This document shows positions 1 to 5,724 of a DNA stretch of 6,383 bases, piece by piece; within the stretch, counting starts at the first letter, position 1, and the number at the start of each line of letters is the position of its first letter. The stretch is taken from the NCBI GenBank assembly GCA_028284565.1, contig JANQRM010000008.1, positions 1-6,383 of the forward strand, read 5' to 3'. Under the pieces are notes generated by a model. That model was not told the DNA's origin. It did no database searches and saw nothing but the letters and a program-made list of their open reading frames with translations. The position numbers and the translations under genes were made by a program. The DNA is from Anaerolineae bacterium (GTDB lineage Bacteria; Chloroflexota; Anaerolineae; Aggregatilineales; Phototrophicaceae).

Positions 1-1058
1 CAGCACAGGTTGAACGTCATCTCGAACAGATGGAACGGGATGCGCGCGGACCCAATATGATGGGTTACAACGTAGCGGTGAAGCGAGACTTAATTCGACG
101 CTTTGATCCATCTTGGGTGTATTATCAGCATCTGAGCGAGATTATCGACCTCGACAAAATCTCTGAACGTGAACTCAAGGTCGTAGCGGATGCGATGTGG
201 GGATCGGGACGGGGTTCATTTGGCAATATCTTATCTCGTACCCGTACACGAGTTGAGCAAATCCGTGGCGAAATGAATCCGGGCTTTGGTGGTATCCACC
301 CCGAACCTATTTTGCATTATCTAACCGAGCTGGTAGCAGCAGTGACTCGCTCTCATGCTCATGTGGGCTTGGCGACTGATGGCGATGCAGACCGAATTGG
401 CGCGGTCGATAATGAAGGCAATTTTGTCGACCCCCATCACGTCTTCGCGCTTGTATTACGGCATCTCTATACCAACAAAGAAATGACTGGCGATGTGGTT
501 AAGACCGTTTCGACTACCTTCATGATTGATAAAATGGCACAGGAATATGGCTTAACGCTCCACGAAACCCCTGTTGGTTTTAATCATATTGGTGATTTAA
601 TGATGAACGGGGACATTCTCATGGGGGGTGAAGAAAGTGGCGGTATGAGTATCAAGGGTCACATCCCCGAAGGTGACGGGATTTTGATGGGCTTACTTCT
701 GCTCGAAGTGATGGCATATTATAAAGCCCCACTCACTGAAATTATCGCTGATTTACAACAAGAGTTTGGACCCACCCACTATGCGCGGAACGATGTTCGC
801 CTGACCAAACGCATCGCCAAATCGGAGATGGTCAAAAAGCTAGCTGATAATGCGCCCTCGACTCTGAATGGTGAAACGGTTGAACGTGTGAGTACCTTCG
901 ATGGTGCAAAGTTTTATCTCTCAGATGCCAGTTGGTTGCTCATTCGTCCGAGTGGAACAGAACCTGTACTTCGTATTTATGCCGAAGCCACCACATCCCA
1001 AGCTGTCGATGCTTTACTTCTGGCGGGTGGTGAAATGGGCGAAAAAGCGATTCAATAG
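1..1058 (+). CDS. alpha-D-phosphohexomutase (phosphoglucomutase/phosphomannomutase), 5'-truncated by window edge
   Basis: The reading frame is open from position 3 to a TAG at 1056-1058, so the gene enters from the left edge; the ATG at 30 is internal and not its start. About 351 residues are present, against roughly 450-550 for the family. Visible landmarks are the metal-binding loop TDGDADR (375-395), the sugar-binding loop GGEESGG (624-644) and the phosphate-binding loop RPSGTEP near the C-terminus (945-965). The N-terminal domain with the phosphorylated catalytic serine lies outside the window. Enzymes of this family interconvert hexose 1- and 6-phosphates in the cytoplasm through a phosphoserine and a bisphosphate intermediate, feeding glycogen, sugar-nucleotide and cell-envelope synthesis. 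GEESGG argues against GlmM, which usually has GEQSGH. Glucose versus mannose preference cannot be read from this fragment. The gene ends 24 bases before a strong terminator and converges on the next gene. Confidence 0.95.
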   Translation, partial: AQVERHLEQMERDARGPNMMGYNVAVKRDLIRRFDPSWVYYQHLSEIIDLDKISERELKVVADAMWGSGRGSFGNILSRTRTRVEQIRGEMNPGFGGIHPEPILHYLTELVAAVTRSHAHVGLATDGDADRIGAVDNEGNFVDPHHVFALVLRHLYTNKEMTGDVVKTVSTTFMIDKMAQEYGLTLHETPVGFNHIGDLMMNGDILMGGEESGGMSIKGHIPEGDGILMGLLLLEVMAYYKAPLTEIIADLQQEFGPTHYARNDVRLTKRIAKSEMVKKLADNAPSTLNGETVERVSTFDGAKFYLSDASWLLIRPSGTEPVLRIYAEATTSQAVDALLLAGGEMGEKAIQ

Positions 1059-1082
1059 CCAGTTTTAAAGTAAACGATCTTC

Positions 1083-1110
1083 AAAGGGTGTCTATACGAC
1101 ATCCTTTTTT
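1083..1110 (+). terminator. Rho-independent terminator of the phosphohexomutase gene
   Basis: The arms AAAGGGTGTC (1083-1092) and GACATCCTTT (1098-1107) pair over 10 positions, with one G-U wobble, around a five-base loop TATAC. A run of six T (1105-1110) follows at once. On the minus strand the wobble becomes an A-C mismatch and no T run follows, so it should stop mainly plus-strand transcripts. The T run overlaps the TAA stop codon (1109-1111) of the converging minus-strand gene. Confidence 0.85.
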
Positions 1111-2380
1111 ATTCGGACGCAGAACTCCCACCCATCAAGCGTCTGAGAATGTTGAACCAGAAGGGCGCGCCTTGTGAGACCGCAATCATGGTCAGAAGCA
1201 ATCCAATCACTTTTGATAAGACCAATCCTAACCAATCTACATTATTCCAAGGCAAGAGATTCCAAATATTATTGGAATTACCTCTTTTTAGCTGAAGTAG
1301 TTCATCATCTGCATCTAAATCATTCAGATTCTCATAAGTCCATCCAATGGGAAGATTCAGTGAAATGAGTTCATTCACTGTTGTTTGTGCCACAACAAAA
1401 TCATCTGTGATTTCTTGAGCAATATCGCCCAATCCAACATTGACTCCTTGTGCAGAGACTGTTCCGCTTACTGGAGTTGGGTTCATACTCGCTTCCAATG
1501 TCCCAGCTTCCACAGCCTGTTGAGCCACTGCCGCGACACTATCTCGCAAGGCAGGGTCTTCCCATAGACTCCGTGCTAATTGAAGGGAGTCGACATTCAC
1601 AAACACAGCAATCACTAAGCCCATGAGCAAGGACAATTTTTGCATCGTTTGTGTGAATGTTCGAGTTGCGCGGTTCATCCCTTCATCAAACCAATCAACC
1701 AGTTGTGCTGTTGCTTGTTCCATATTTTGCGCGGTTGATAAGATCGTTTGTAGTGCTGTACGGAAATAAGGGTTATTGACTTGCCGTAAGCCTGCCATCA
1801 CCGAAATAATCGAATTCGGTTCGAGTCCCATCTTGCCGATTTCGTCATCAATCTGGTCGAGCGTTTGCATCAAGGCATCCCGATAAACCGCTTCATCCAA
1901 ATTAGCAATTGTAGTTCGCAATTCGTCTAAGCCATCCCCTGTCGTCATAATGCGATTAACGATGAGACGCAACCGTCGTCTATCTGCACCAGCTGGCATC
2001 CCATCGATGACATTGAGCAATGCCCCAAAAAGTTCTTGGTCTGCATCTACCCGAATCACATTCATCAGAACTTGGACAAAGGTCTCCGGTTTAATCCACG
2101 TCACATCATTGACATCACTTTGGGCAATCTCGCGCGCTTCTTCATTCGTCAACCGCTGGGTTGGCAAGACCATTTGGTTCTTTACCAACTGAATCAGTGG
2201 ATGCGAAAAGACCTTGGCTTGTAACACGGGGTCAGTCACAAGATCATCTAGCCCATCACGGAGATGCCTCGCCCTCAGACGCAACATATTCGCAACAACA
2301 CTATTGATTTGGGTCACTAAGATGCTAATGAGGCTATAGACAAACACCACACCAATTATGACGGCAAGAATCGCAGACAT
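1109..2380 (-). CDS. uncharacterised three-TM membrane protein, 423 aa
   Basis: I cannot name a function. The ATG at 2378-2380 is preceded by AAAGGGGAG (2386-2394) five bases away, a good ribosome binding site. Three hydrophobic segments are visible at about residues 3-25, 249-267 and 383-402. Between the first two lies a mostly helical, charged region of more than 200 residues. It begins with a basic stretch (LRLRARHLRDGL, 33-44) that should stay in the cytoplasm. Between TM2 and TM3 lies a region of about 115 residues. TM3 runs into a GAPFWFNILRRLMG ending. This layout (N-terminal TM plus LRARxLRxGL, a TM with FVNVDS, and a terminal GAPFWFdlL motif) resembles a widespread bacterial family of hypothetical membrane proteins that I recall only by pattern. 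No enzyme motif is apparent. It converges on the phosphohexomutase gene and lies 99 bases downstream of the SH3-domain gene on the same strand, with its own candidate promoter. Confidence 0.88.
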   Translation of the reverse strand: MSAILAVIIGVVFVYSLISILVTQINSVVANMLRLRARHLRDGLDDLVTDPVLQAKVFSHPLIQLVKNQMVLPTQRLTNEEAREIAQSDVNDVTWIKPETFVQVLMNVIRVDADQELFGALLNVIDGMPAGADRRRLRLIVNRIMTTGDGLDELRTTIANLDEAVYRDALMQTLDQIDDEIGKMGLEPNSIISVMAGLRQVNNPYFRTALQTILSTAQNMEQATAQLVDWFDEGMNRATRTFTQTMQKLSLLMGLVIAVFVNVDSLQLARSLWEDPALRDSVAAVAQQAVEAGTLEASMNPTPVSGTVSAQGVNVGLGDIAQEITDDFVVAQTTVNELISLNLPIGWTYENLNDLDADDELLQLKRGNSNNIWNLLPWNNVDWLGLVLSKVIGLLLTMIAVSQGAPFWFNILRRLMGGSSASE

Positions 2381-2423
2381 ATGAACTCCCCTTTGATAGT
2401 AGAGTCATCCGACTTGAATACCC

Positions 2424-2452
2424 AGTATAAGCGGACTTGTACATGGAAACAA
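2424..2452 (-). promoter_or_regulatory. candidate sigma70-type promoter of the three-TM protein gene
   Basis: Read on the minus strand there is TTGTTT (2447-2452), a 17-base spacer, then TATACT (2424-2429). The -10 matches the consensus at five of six positions and the -35 at only three. A start near 2417 would give a leader of about 35 bases carrying the AAAGGGGAG site. The call rests on spacing, position and the -10 alone. Confidence 0.45.
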
Positions 2453-2479
2453 CTTATCGGGTCATACAATACTGCAATA

Positions 2480-3109
2480 CTAAATGTTGATATTCGCTGG
2501 AGTTTCTGTGGGAGTCAGCGTTGGTATTGGCGTATTTGTGATGCGGGGGTCGTGGGTTGATGTTAATGTCGGATTTGGGGTATCGGATGGTGTGAGTGTC
2601 GTTGTTGGTGTGACTGTAGGCGCAGGTGTAAATGTCTTTGAGGGGGTTAATGTCGGGTTCAAAGCACGGATAATATCGTCCCGCATATAAGCGGAATCCA
2701 CACGATTGGTTCGGGGATTACGGTCAATTAGATACCATTCGGTGTCACCTTCGCGTTGAATTACACAGACTACTTCGCCTTCATCAAGAGCCTCCACGAT
2801 ATTGGAATTCGTCGTTGGCAATTCGCGCATAATTCCGCTTGGCACGTCCACGACAAAATCTAAACATGGTGGCACAGGCGTAAATGTGGGCAGTGGAGTC
2901 GGGGCATTCGTTTGAATTTCAATAAAACGCACTGCTGTTGATGTAACTTGCTCTATGGCTTGTTCAGTCGATTCCAGCACACTCAGACCTGTCGACAAGA
3001 ACGCCTGCGCGCCTTGCCACAGATAATACACACCAAATACAAATGCTATGCCGATAATAAACACCAGCCATGTGGGGGGACCACCCCGTCCGCGCGGATT
3101 GAAGCCCAT
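2480..3109 (-). CDS. membrane-anchored SH3-like domain protein with Thr/Pro-rich tail, 209 aa
   Basis: The ATG at 3107-3109 follows AGGAGG (3121-3126) at a rather long 11 bases; the stop is TAG. A short basic, Gly/Pro-rich N-terminus is followed by one TM helix (about 13-31), a helical stretch (about 35-66) and a Thr/Pro linker (69-81). Next is a compact domain (about 82-152) with the look of a bacterial SH3 (SH3b) fold: RELPTTNSNIV, then an alternating strand pattern around GEVVCVI and EWYLID, ending VDSAYMRDDII. Its two Cys (82, 115) could form a disulfide outside the cell. Residues 152-205 are a low-complexity Thr/Pro tail. The expected topology is an N-in anchor with the SH3 domain outside, where such domains often bind cell-wall material or proteins; the ligand here is unknown. 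Thr/Pro spacers of this kind are typical of surface proteins in Chloroflexota. It lies 70 bases downstream of the receiver gene. Confidence 0.85.
   Translation of the reverse strand: MGFNPRGRGGPPTWLVFIIGIAFVFGVYYLWQGAQAFLSTGLSVLESTEQAIEQVTSTAVRFIEIQTNAPTPLPTFTPVPPCLDFVVDVPSGIMRELPTTNSNIVEALDEGEVVCVIQREGDTEWYLIDRNPRTNRVDSAYMRDDIIRALNPTLTPSKTFTPAPTVTPTTTLTPSDTPNPTLTSTHDPRITNTPIPTLTPTETPANINI
2483..2656 (-). repeat. low-complexity Thr/Pro-coding tract
   Basis: This stretch codes for residues 152-209 of the SH3-domain protein. It is made of irregular units such as TLTPS, TPTT, TNTPIPTLTP and TPTETP, so the plus strand is G/T-rich with recurring GGxGT and GTTGG words. It is a degenerate amino-acid repeat without an exact DNA unit. 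A shorter relative codes for residues 69-80. Such tracts usually act as extended, possibly glycosylated, extracellular spacers. Confidence 0.75.
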
Positions 3110-3132
3110 ATTCAGACGTGCCTCCTGACGCG

Positions 3133-3161
3133 ATTATCGGGGCTTATACTCAGAATGCCAA
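3133..3161 (-). promoter_or_regulatory. candidate sigma70-type promoter of the SH3-domain gene
   Basis: On the minus strand TTGGCA (3156-3161) and GATAAT (3133-3138) each match the consensus at five of six positions and are exactly 17 bases apart. Transcription would begin near 3126, at the first base of the AGGAGG site, giving a leader of about 17 bases. It starts only about 20 bases after the stop of the receiver gene, so the SH3 gene could be transcribed on its own as well as by read-through. Confidence 0.45.
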
Positions 3162-3179
3162 GTCTTCGTCGGGGAATCG

Positions 3180-3548
3180 TCAGTTATCAAGAAATAGCTT
3201 AATTTGCCGAATAAAGTCTTTTCCGACGATATTCCGCGACAAAAACGCATCTGCACCCGATGATAACGCCTCTTGTCGAGAGGATTCATCATCCAAGCCC
3301 GATATACAGATAATGGGGATATGTTGCATTTCTGACTGTGACTTTAATGTTCGACAAACCTCAAACCCACTCATATCTGGCAGATTGATATCAAGTAATA
3401 TTAACTGGGGTTGTTGTGCACTTGCTTTATTAAGTGCCTGCTTACCATTTATCGCAAATGATACATCGAAGCCTTCTAAGTTAAGCGTTGCCTCCATCAC
3501 TTCCCGATTCATTGCATCATCTTCAACGACCAATATCAACGCAGACAT
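3180..3548 (-). CDS. stand-alone response-regulator receiver domain, 122 aa
   Basis: This is a CheY-like receiver with no output domain. It has the acidic pocket in VVEDD (residues 7-11), the phospho-acceptor Asp53 in LLDINLPDMSG, and Ser83 at the switch Ser/Thr position in ICISG. The invariant Lys that normally follows in a KP pair is replaced: the sequence reads FLSRNI, with Arg105 and Asn106. I chose the ATG at 3546-3548 because the receiver fold starts there (MSALILVVEDD) and AAGGGA lies about 10 bases upstream. The open frame continues to an ATG at 3663-3665, but those 39 extra residues do not look like a domain and would overlap the divergent modA gene. No histidine kinase is in the window, so its partner is unknown. 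A weak TACAAT (-10-like, 3591-3596, minus strand) is the only promoter hint. The two genes downstream are on the same strand. Confidence 0.9.
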   Translation of the reverse strand: MSALILVVEDDAMNREVMEATLNLEGFDVSFAINGKQALNKASAQQPQLILLDINLPDMSGFEVCRTLKSQSEMQHIPIICISGLDDESSRQEALSSGADAFLSRNIVGKDFIRQIKLFLDN

Positions 3549-3551
3549 CCC

Positions 3552-3579
3552 CTGACAATCCCTTATTTTCTGGCATAAT
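3552..3579 (+). promoter_or_regulatory. candidate promoter of modAB with extended -10
   Basis: CTGACA (3552-3557) and CATAAT (3574-3579) each match the sigma70 consensus at five of six positions and are 16 bases apart. TGG directly before the -10 forms an extended -10. A start near 3586 would give a leader of about 27 bases with GAAGG (3600-3604) eight bases before the modA ATG. The -35 lies only three bases from the start codon of the divergent receiver gene. I see no convincing ModE-type palindrome or Mo riboswitch in this short leader. Confidence 0.55.
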
Positions 3580-3612
3580 GACTGTCTACTATTGTACTCG
3601 AAGGTCTCATGA

Positions 3613-4482
3613 ATGAAGAAGCTGGTTTTATTCGTTTTCTTATACATCATCGCTGTCTCATCCACTTTAGCTCAAGAGACCGAAACCCTCGTCGTCTTCG
3701 CCGCGACATCGCTAACTAATGCCTTTGAAGATTTAGAAGAAGCCTTTGAAGCGGAAAATCCTCAAGTAAATGTCGTGCTAAATTTTTCCAGTTCATCTAC
3801 GCTCGCCTCCCAACTCTTACAAGGCGCACCCGCGGATGTTTATGCCAGTGCCAATGAAATCCAAATGCAACGCTTGGTTGATGATGAACTGATTGATGAG
3901 CAAGCGGTCATCAATTTCGGATACAATCGCTTAGTCCTCATCGTCCCAGCCGACAATCCTGCCAACATCGACTCTGCTGAACAACTCATAAACAACGACC
4001 TTGCAATTGTCTTGCCCTTGCCGGAGACTCCCATTCGTGTCTATACCAACACCTTGCTTGATGAACTAGAAACTATCTTTGGCGATGGCTATGTCGATAC
4101 ACTCATGCAAAATGTTGTCTCAGAAGAAAGCAATGTCCGTCAGGTGGTAACACGGATTATCTTGGGGGAAGCTGATGCAGCTTTTGTCTATCAAACCGAT
4201 GTCACACCCAATGTCGCCGATGATTTGCTGACCATCCCCCTGCCAGATAATATAGTCATGCCCCTCGCACAATATCCAATTGCCGTGTTGCACGACACTG
4301 ATTCCTCACCCATTGCCCAAGCATTCGTGGATTTCGTCCTCTCTGACGCAGGACAAGCGATTCTGGTAGAATGGGGGTTCTGTGTCGTAGATAATTCTGA
4401 GATGGAAGCCGAAGCGGAAGTCACACCTGAACCCACTGATAAACCGGAAATCAAGCTCACCTGTGAGACCGAAACGCCCTAG
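3613..4482 (+). CDS. modA: molybdate ABC transporter, substrate-binding protein ModA, 289 aa
   Basis: ModA proteins capture molybdate (often also tungstate) outside the membrane and deliver it to the ModBC importer. Residues 1-20 form a signal peptide with a likely cut after STLA, before QETET. The family pattern follows: LVVFAATSLTNAF (26-38), FSSSSTLASQLLQGAPADV (58-76), NRLVLIVP (105-112), ETPIRVY (138-144), ESNVRQVV (172-179), AAFVYQTD (189-196) and YPIAVL (221-226). Ser33, the Ser60 cluster, the valines of the NVRQVV segment and Tyr193 sit where family members hold the oxyanion. The fold should end near WGF (254-256). A 33-residue tail follows, acidic and then Thr/Pro-rich, with Cys257 and Cys284, which is unusual for ModA. 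The start has GAAGG eight bases upstream. The last 20 bases overlap modB, implying coupled translation. Tungstate or another oxyanion cannot be excluded as the substrate. Confidence 0.93.
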   Translation: MKKLVLFVFLYIIAVSSTLAQETETLVVFAATSLTNAFEDLEEAFEAENPQVNVVLNFSSSSTLASQLLQGAPADVYASANEIQMQRLVDDELIDEQAVINFGYNRLVLIVPADNPANIDSAEQLINNDLAIVLPLPETPIRVYTNTLLDELETIFGDGYVDTLMQNVVSEESNVRQVVTRIILGEADAAFVYQTDVTPNVADDLLTIPLPDNIVMPLAQYPIAVLHDTDSSPIAQAFVDFVLSDAGQAILVEWGFCVVDNSEMEAEAEVTPEPTDKPEIKLTCETETP

Positions 4483-5257
4483 ATTTATCCTCATCTTGCT
4501 TAGTGGGATTGCCTTTGGCTTTCTGATTCTTCCCCCGCTTGGCTTGCTTATTCGCACACTCCAAGTTCAAGCATGGACAGAGTTATCTGATTCATTTCTC
4601 ATCCCTACAGCGATTGGCTTGAGCCTCATCACCACAGGCATTTCCAGTTTGTTTATCGTCATCTTCGGCACACCCTTTGCCTATTTGCTCGCGCGATATG
4701 GTTTTCGTGGCAAGCGGATTGTCAGCGTCTTGGTGACACTCCCGATAGTGATGCCTCCTGCTGTTGCTGGACTCGCATTATTGTTGATCTTTGGACGACG
4801 CGGATTACTTGGCTCGCCTTTGCAGGATATTGGATTGTCTATTCCATTCACTACCTTTGCAGTCATTTTGGCACAGGTCTTTATTTCTGCCCCTTTCTAT
4901 CTGCGGTCTGCAAGAGTGGGTTTTGAAAGCATCCCTACCGAAATCGAAGAAGCTGGACAAGTCGATGGTGCAGATGGATGGACACTCTTTCGCACGATTA
5001 CGCTTCCTCTCGCGTGGCGCGCCATCTTAGCTGGTTTGGTCTTGAGTTGGGCAAGAGCATTAGGTGAATTTGGCGCAACCCTCTTCTTCGCAGGTAGTTT
5101 ACAGGGTGTCACACAAACGATGCCTCTCTTGGTCTATAGTGTCTTCGAGCGCAATGTGGATGCCGCTATCTGGACAGGGATACTCTTACTTGGACTCGCC
5201 GTTATCGCCCTTCTCATCGCCCAATGGCTCCGACGTGACGATACGATTAACTGGTGA
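4463..5257 (+). CDS. modB: molybdate ABC transporter permease ModB, 264 aa
   Basis: ModB is the inner-membrane channel subunit that works as a dimer with ModA outside and the ModC ATPase inside. Hydrophobic helices lie at about residues 8-30, 51-76, 87-110, 130-147, 186-205 and 235-256. The cytoplasmic EAA loop that docks the ATPase is clear (EEAGQVDGADGWTLFRTITLP begins at 162), and the ModB/CysT-type signature ALGEFGATLFFAGS (199-212) follows. The length is normal for the family. The start is taken as GTG at 4463, which gives basic residues before the first helix and overlaps modA by 20 bases. There is no strong ribosome binding site, and CTCAC/GTGAG arms (4456-4467) flank the start, so translation probably depends on ribosomes finishing modA. 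A later start is possible. No modC follows: the stop is six bases before the arsR -35, so the ATPase must be encoded elsewhere. Confidence 0.92.
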   Translation: MRPKRPRFILILLSGIAFGFLILPPLGLLIRTLQVQAWTELSDSFLIPTAIGLSLITTGISSLFIVIFGTPFAYLLARYGFRGKRIVSVLVTLPIVMPPAVAGLALLLIFGRRGLLGSPLQDIGLSIPFTTFAVILAQVFISAPFYLRSARVGFESIPTEIEEAGQVDGADGWTLFRTITLPLAWRAILAGLVLSWARALGEFGATLFFAGSLQGVTQTMPLLVYSVFERNVDAAIWTGILLLGLAVIALLIAQWLRRDDTINW

Positions 5258-5262
5258 AGCAC

Positions 5263-5290
5263 TTGACATATTGATAAACTTCGATATAAT
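5263..5290 (+). promoter_or_regulatory. perfect-consensus sigma70-type promoter of arsR
   Basis: TTGACA (5263-5268) and TATAAT (5285-5290) both match the consensus at all six positions, with a 16-base spacer. The predicted start of transcription (about 5297) falls on or next to the ATG at 5298, which predicts a leaderless or one-base-leader mRNA. Such a strong promoter suits a gene held off by a repressor; see the dyad between its two elements. Confidence 0.88.
5268..5287. promoter_or_regulatory. putative ArsR operator in the arsR promoter
   Basis: The imperfect inverted repeat ATATTGA (5268-5274), six bases, TCGATAT (5281-5287) pairs at six of seven positions. It fills the spacer and overlaps the edges of the -35 and -10, so a bound dimer would block RNA polymerase. 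ArsR/SmtB repressors commonly bind such short AT-rich dyads in their own promoters. A near copy with the same spacing lies upstream of arsM (5690-5709). Confidence 0.65.
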
Positions 5291-5297
5291 CTGAGCT

Positions 5298-5621
5298 ATG
5301 GATGTAAATTCTGTTGTATTTGCCAAAGCAATTGCTGATGACACGCGCCAAGAGATTATGCAATGTCTCTGTTGTGTATGGTTAAGTGTGAATGATATTG
5401 TGGATGTATTGGGTGGCAAGGTGAAACAACCCACAGTCAGCCATCATCTCAAGTTGCTAGAGGAAGCCGATTTGGTGTATGTTCGGCAAGAAGGTCGCCA
5501 ACGCTTCTATTCTTTGAATCAAGCTCAGTTGACCTATTGCTGTGGGATGCTTATTAACAATTTCGCACCCGACTATGCCGGGCAAGTCATCCAGACGGAT
5601 TCGATTCCAATTAACAATTAA
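5298..5621 (+). CDS. arsR: ArsR/SmtB-family transcriptional repressor, probably arsenite-responsive, 107 aa
   Basis: This is a small winged-helix protein that should bind DNA as a dimer and release it on binding metalloid. The fold is readable: FAKAIADDTRQEIMQCL (8-24), the LSVNDIVDVLG helix, the recognition helix around QPTVSHHLKLLEEADLV (44-60) and the wing VRQEGRQRFYSLN (62-74). Thiols are clustered: Cys23, Cys25 and Cys26 (CLCC) before the HTH, and Cys81-Cys82 in the C-terminal helix. They could make a soft-metal site, although the classical ELCVCDL motif of E. coli ArsR is absent. Arsenite as inducer is inferred from these thiols and from the adjacent arsM. The start is nearly forced: an in-frame TGA lies at 5292-5294, and the next ATG (residue 21) would remove the first helix. 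There is no ribosome binding site, in keeping with a leaderless mRNA. The dyad in the promoter suggests autoregulation. Confidence 0.92.
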   Translation: MDVNSVVFAKAIADDTRQEIMQCLCCVWLSVNDIVDVLGGKVKQPTVSHHLKLLEEADLVYVRQEGRQRFYSLNQAQLTYCCGMLINNFAPDYAGQVIQTDSIPINN

Positions 5622-5724
5622 GATTTTTTTGGAGGATTATATCGACAAACATCAATGAATAGTCACTAAAGATATTTTTTTACTAAGTCATATTGACATT
5701 TATCTATATATTTGGAGGTTTTCC
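5622..5724 (+). other. AT-rich arsR-arsM intergenic leader
   Basis: These 103 bases hold no credible gene. They contain a seven-T run (5624-5630) without a GC-rich stem, so it is not a convincing terminator. They also contain a ribosome-binding-like GGAGG (5631-5635) with no ATG, GTG or TTG at a usable distance, the operator-like dyad (5690-5709), and the real arsM site GGAGG (5714-5718), six bases before the ATG. TTTACT (5679-5684) is a possible -35, but I find no well-spaced -10. TTGACA at 5693-5698 is followed by TATATT after only eight bases, too close for a promoter. Transcription of arsM may therefore come from arsR read-through, from an unrecognised promoter, or from both. Confidence 0.6.
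5690..5709. promoter_or_regulatory. second putative ArsR operator upstream of arsM
   Basis: ATATTGA (5690-5696), six bases, TCTATAT (5703-5709) has the same half-sites and spacing as the arsR promoter dyad, with six of seven positions paired. The spacer bases mostly differ between the two copies, which suggests that the half-sites are what is conserved. It ends four bases before the arsM ribosome binding site. Confidence 0.55.

Noticed and set aside
1174..1567. Plus-strand open frames opposite the three-TM protein gene
   Set aside because: They are short, lack ribosome binding sites and recognisable features, and lie fully antisense to a 423-codon frame with a good start site and membrane pattern.
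2484..2690. Plus-strand open frame rich in Gly and Val
   Set aside because: It is the antisense reading of the Thr/Pro-coding tract, whose low complexity removes stop codons on both strands.
3549..3665. A 39-residue N-terminal extension of the receiver gene, from an ATG at 3663-3665
   Set aside because: It does not resemble any domain, would overlap the divergent modA start, and the receiver fold begins exactly at the ATG at 3546-3548 with a usable ribosome binding site.
5605..5630. Terminator after arsR (TTAA-CAA-TTAA and a T run)
   Set aside because: The possible stem is four A-T pairs with no G-C, too weak for an intrinsic terminator.
5693..5712. TTGACA ... TATATT as an arsM promoter
   Set aside because: The spacer is only eight bases, far too short for sigma70. 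The sequence is better explained as part of the dyad shared with the arsR promoter.
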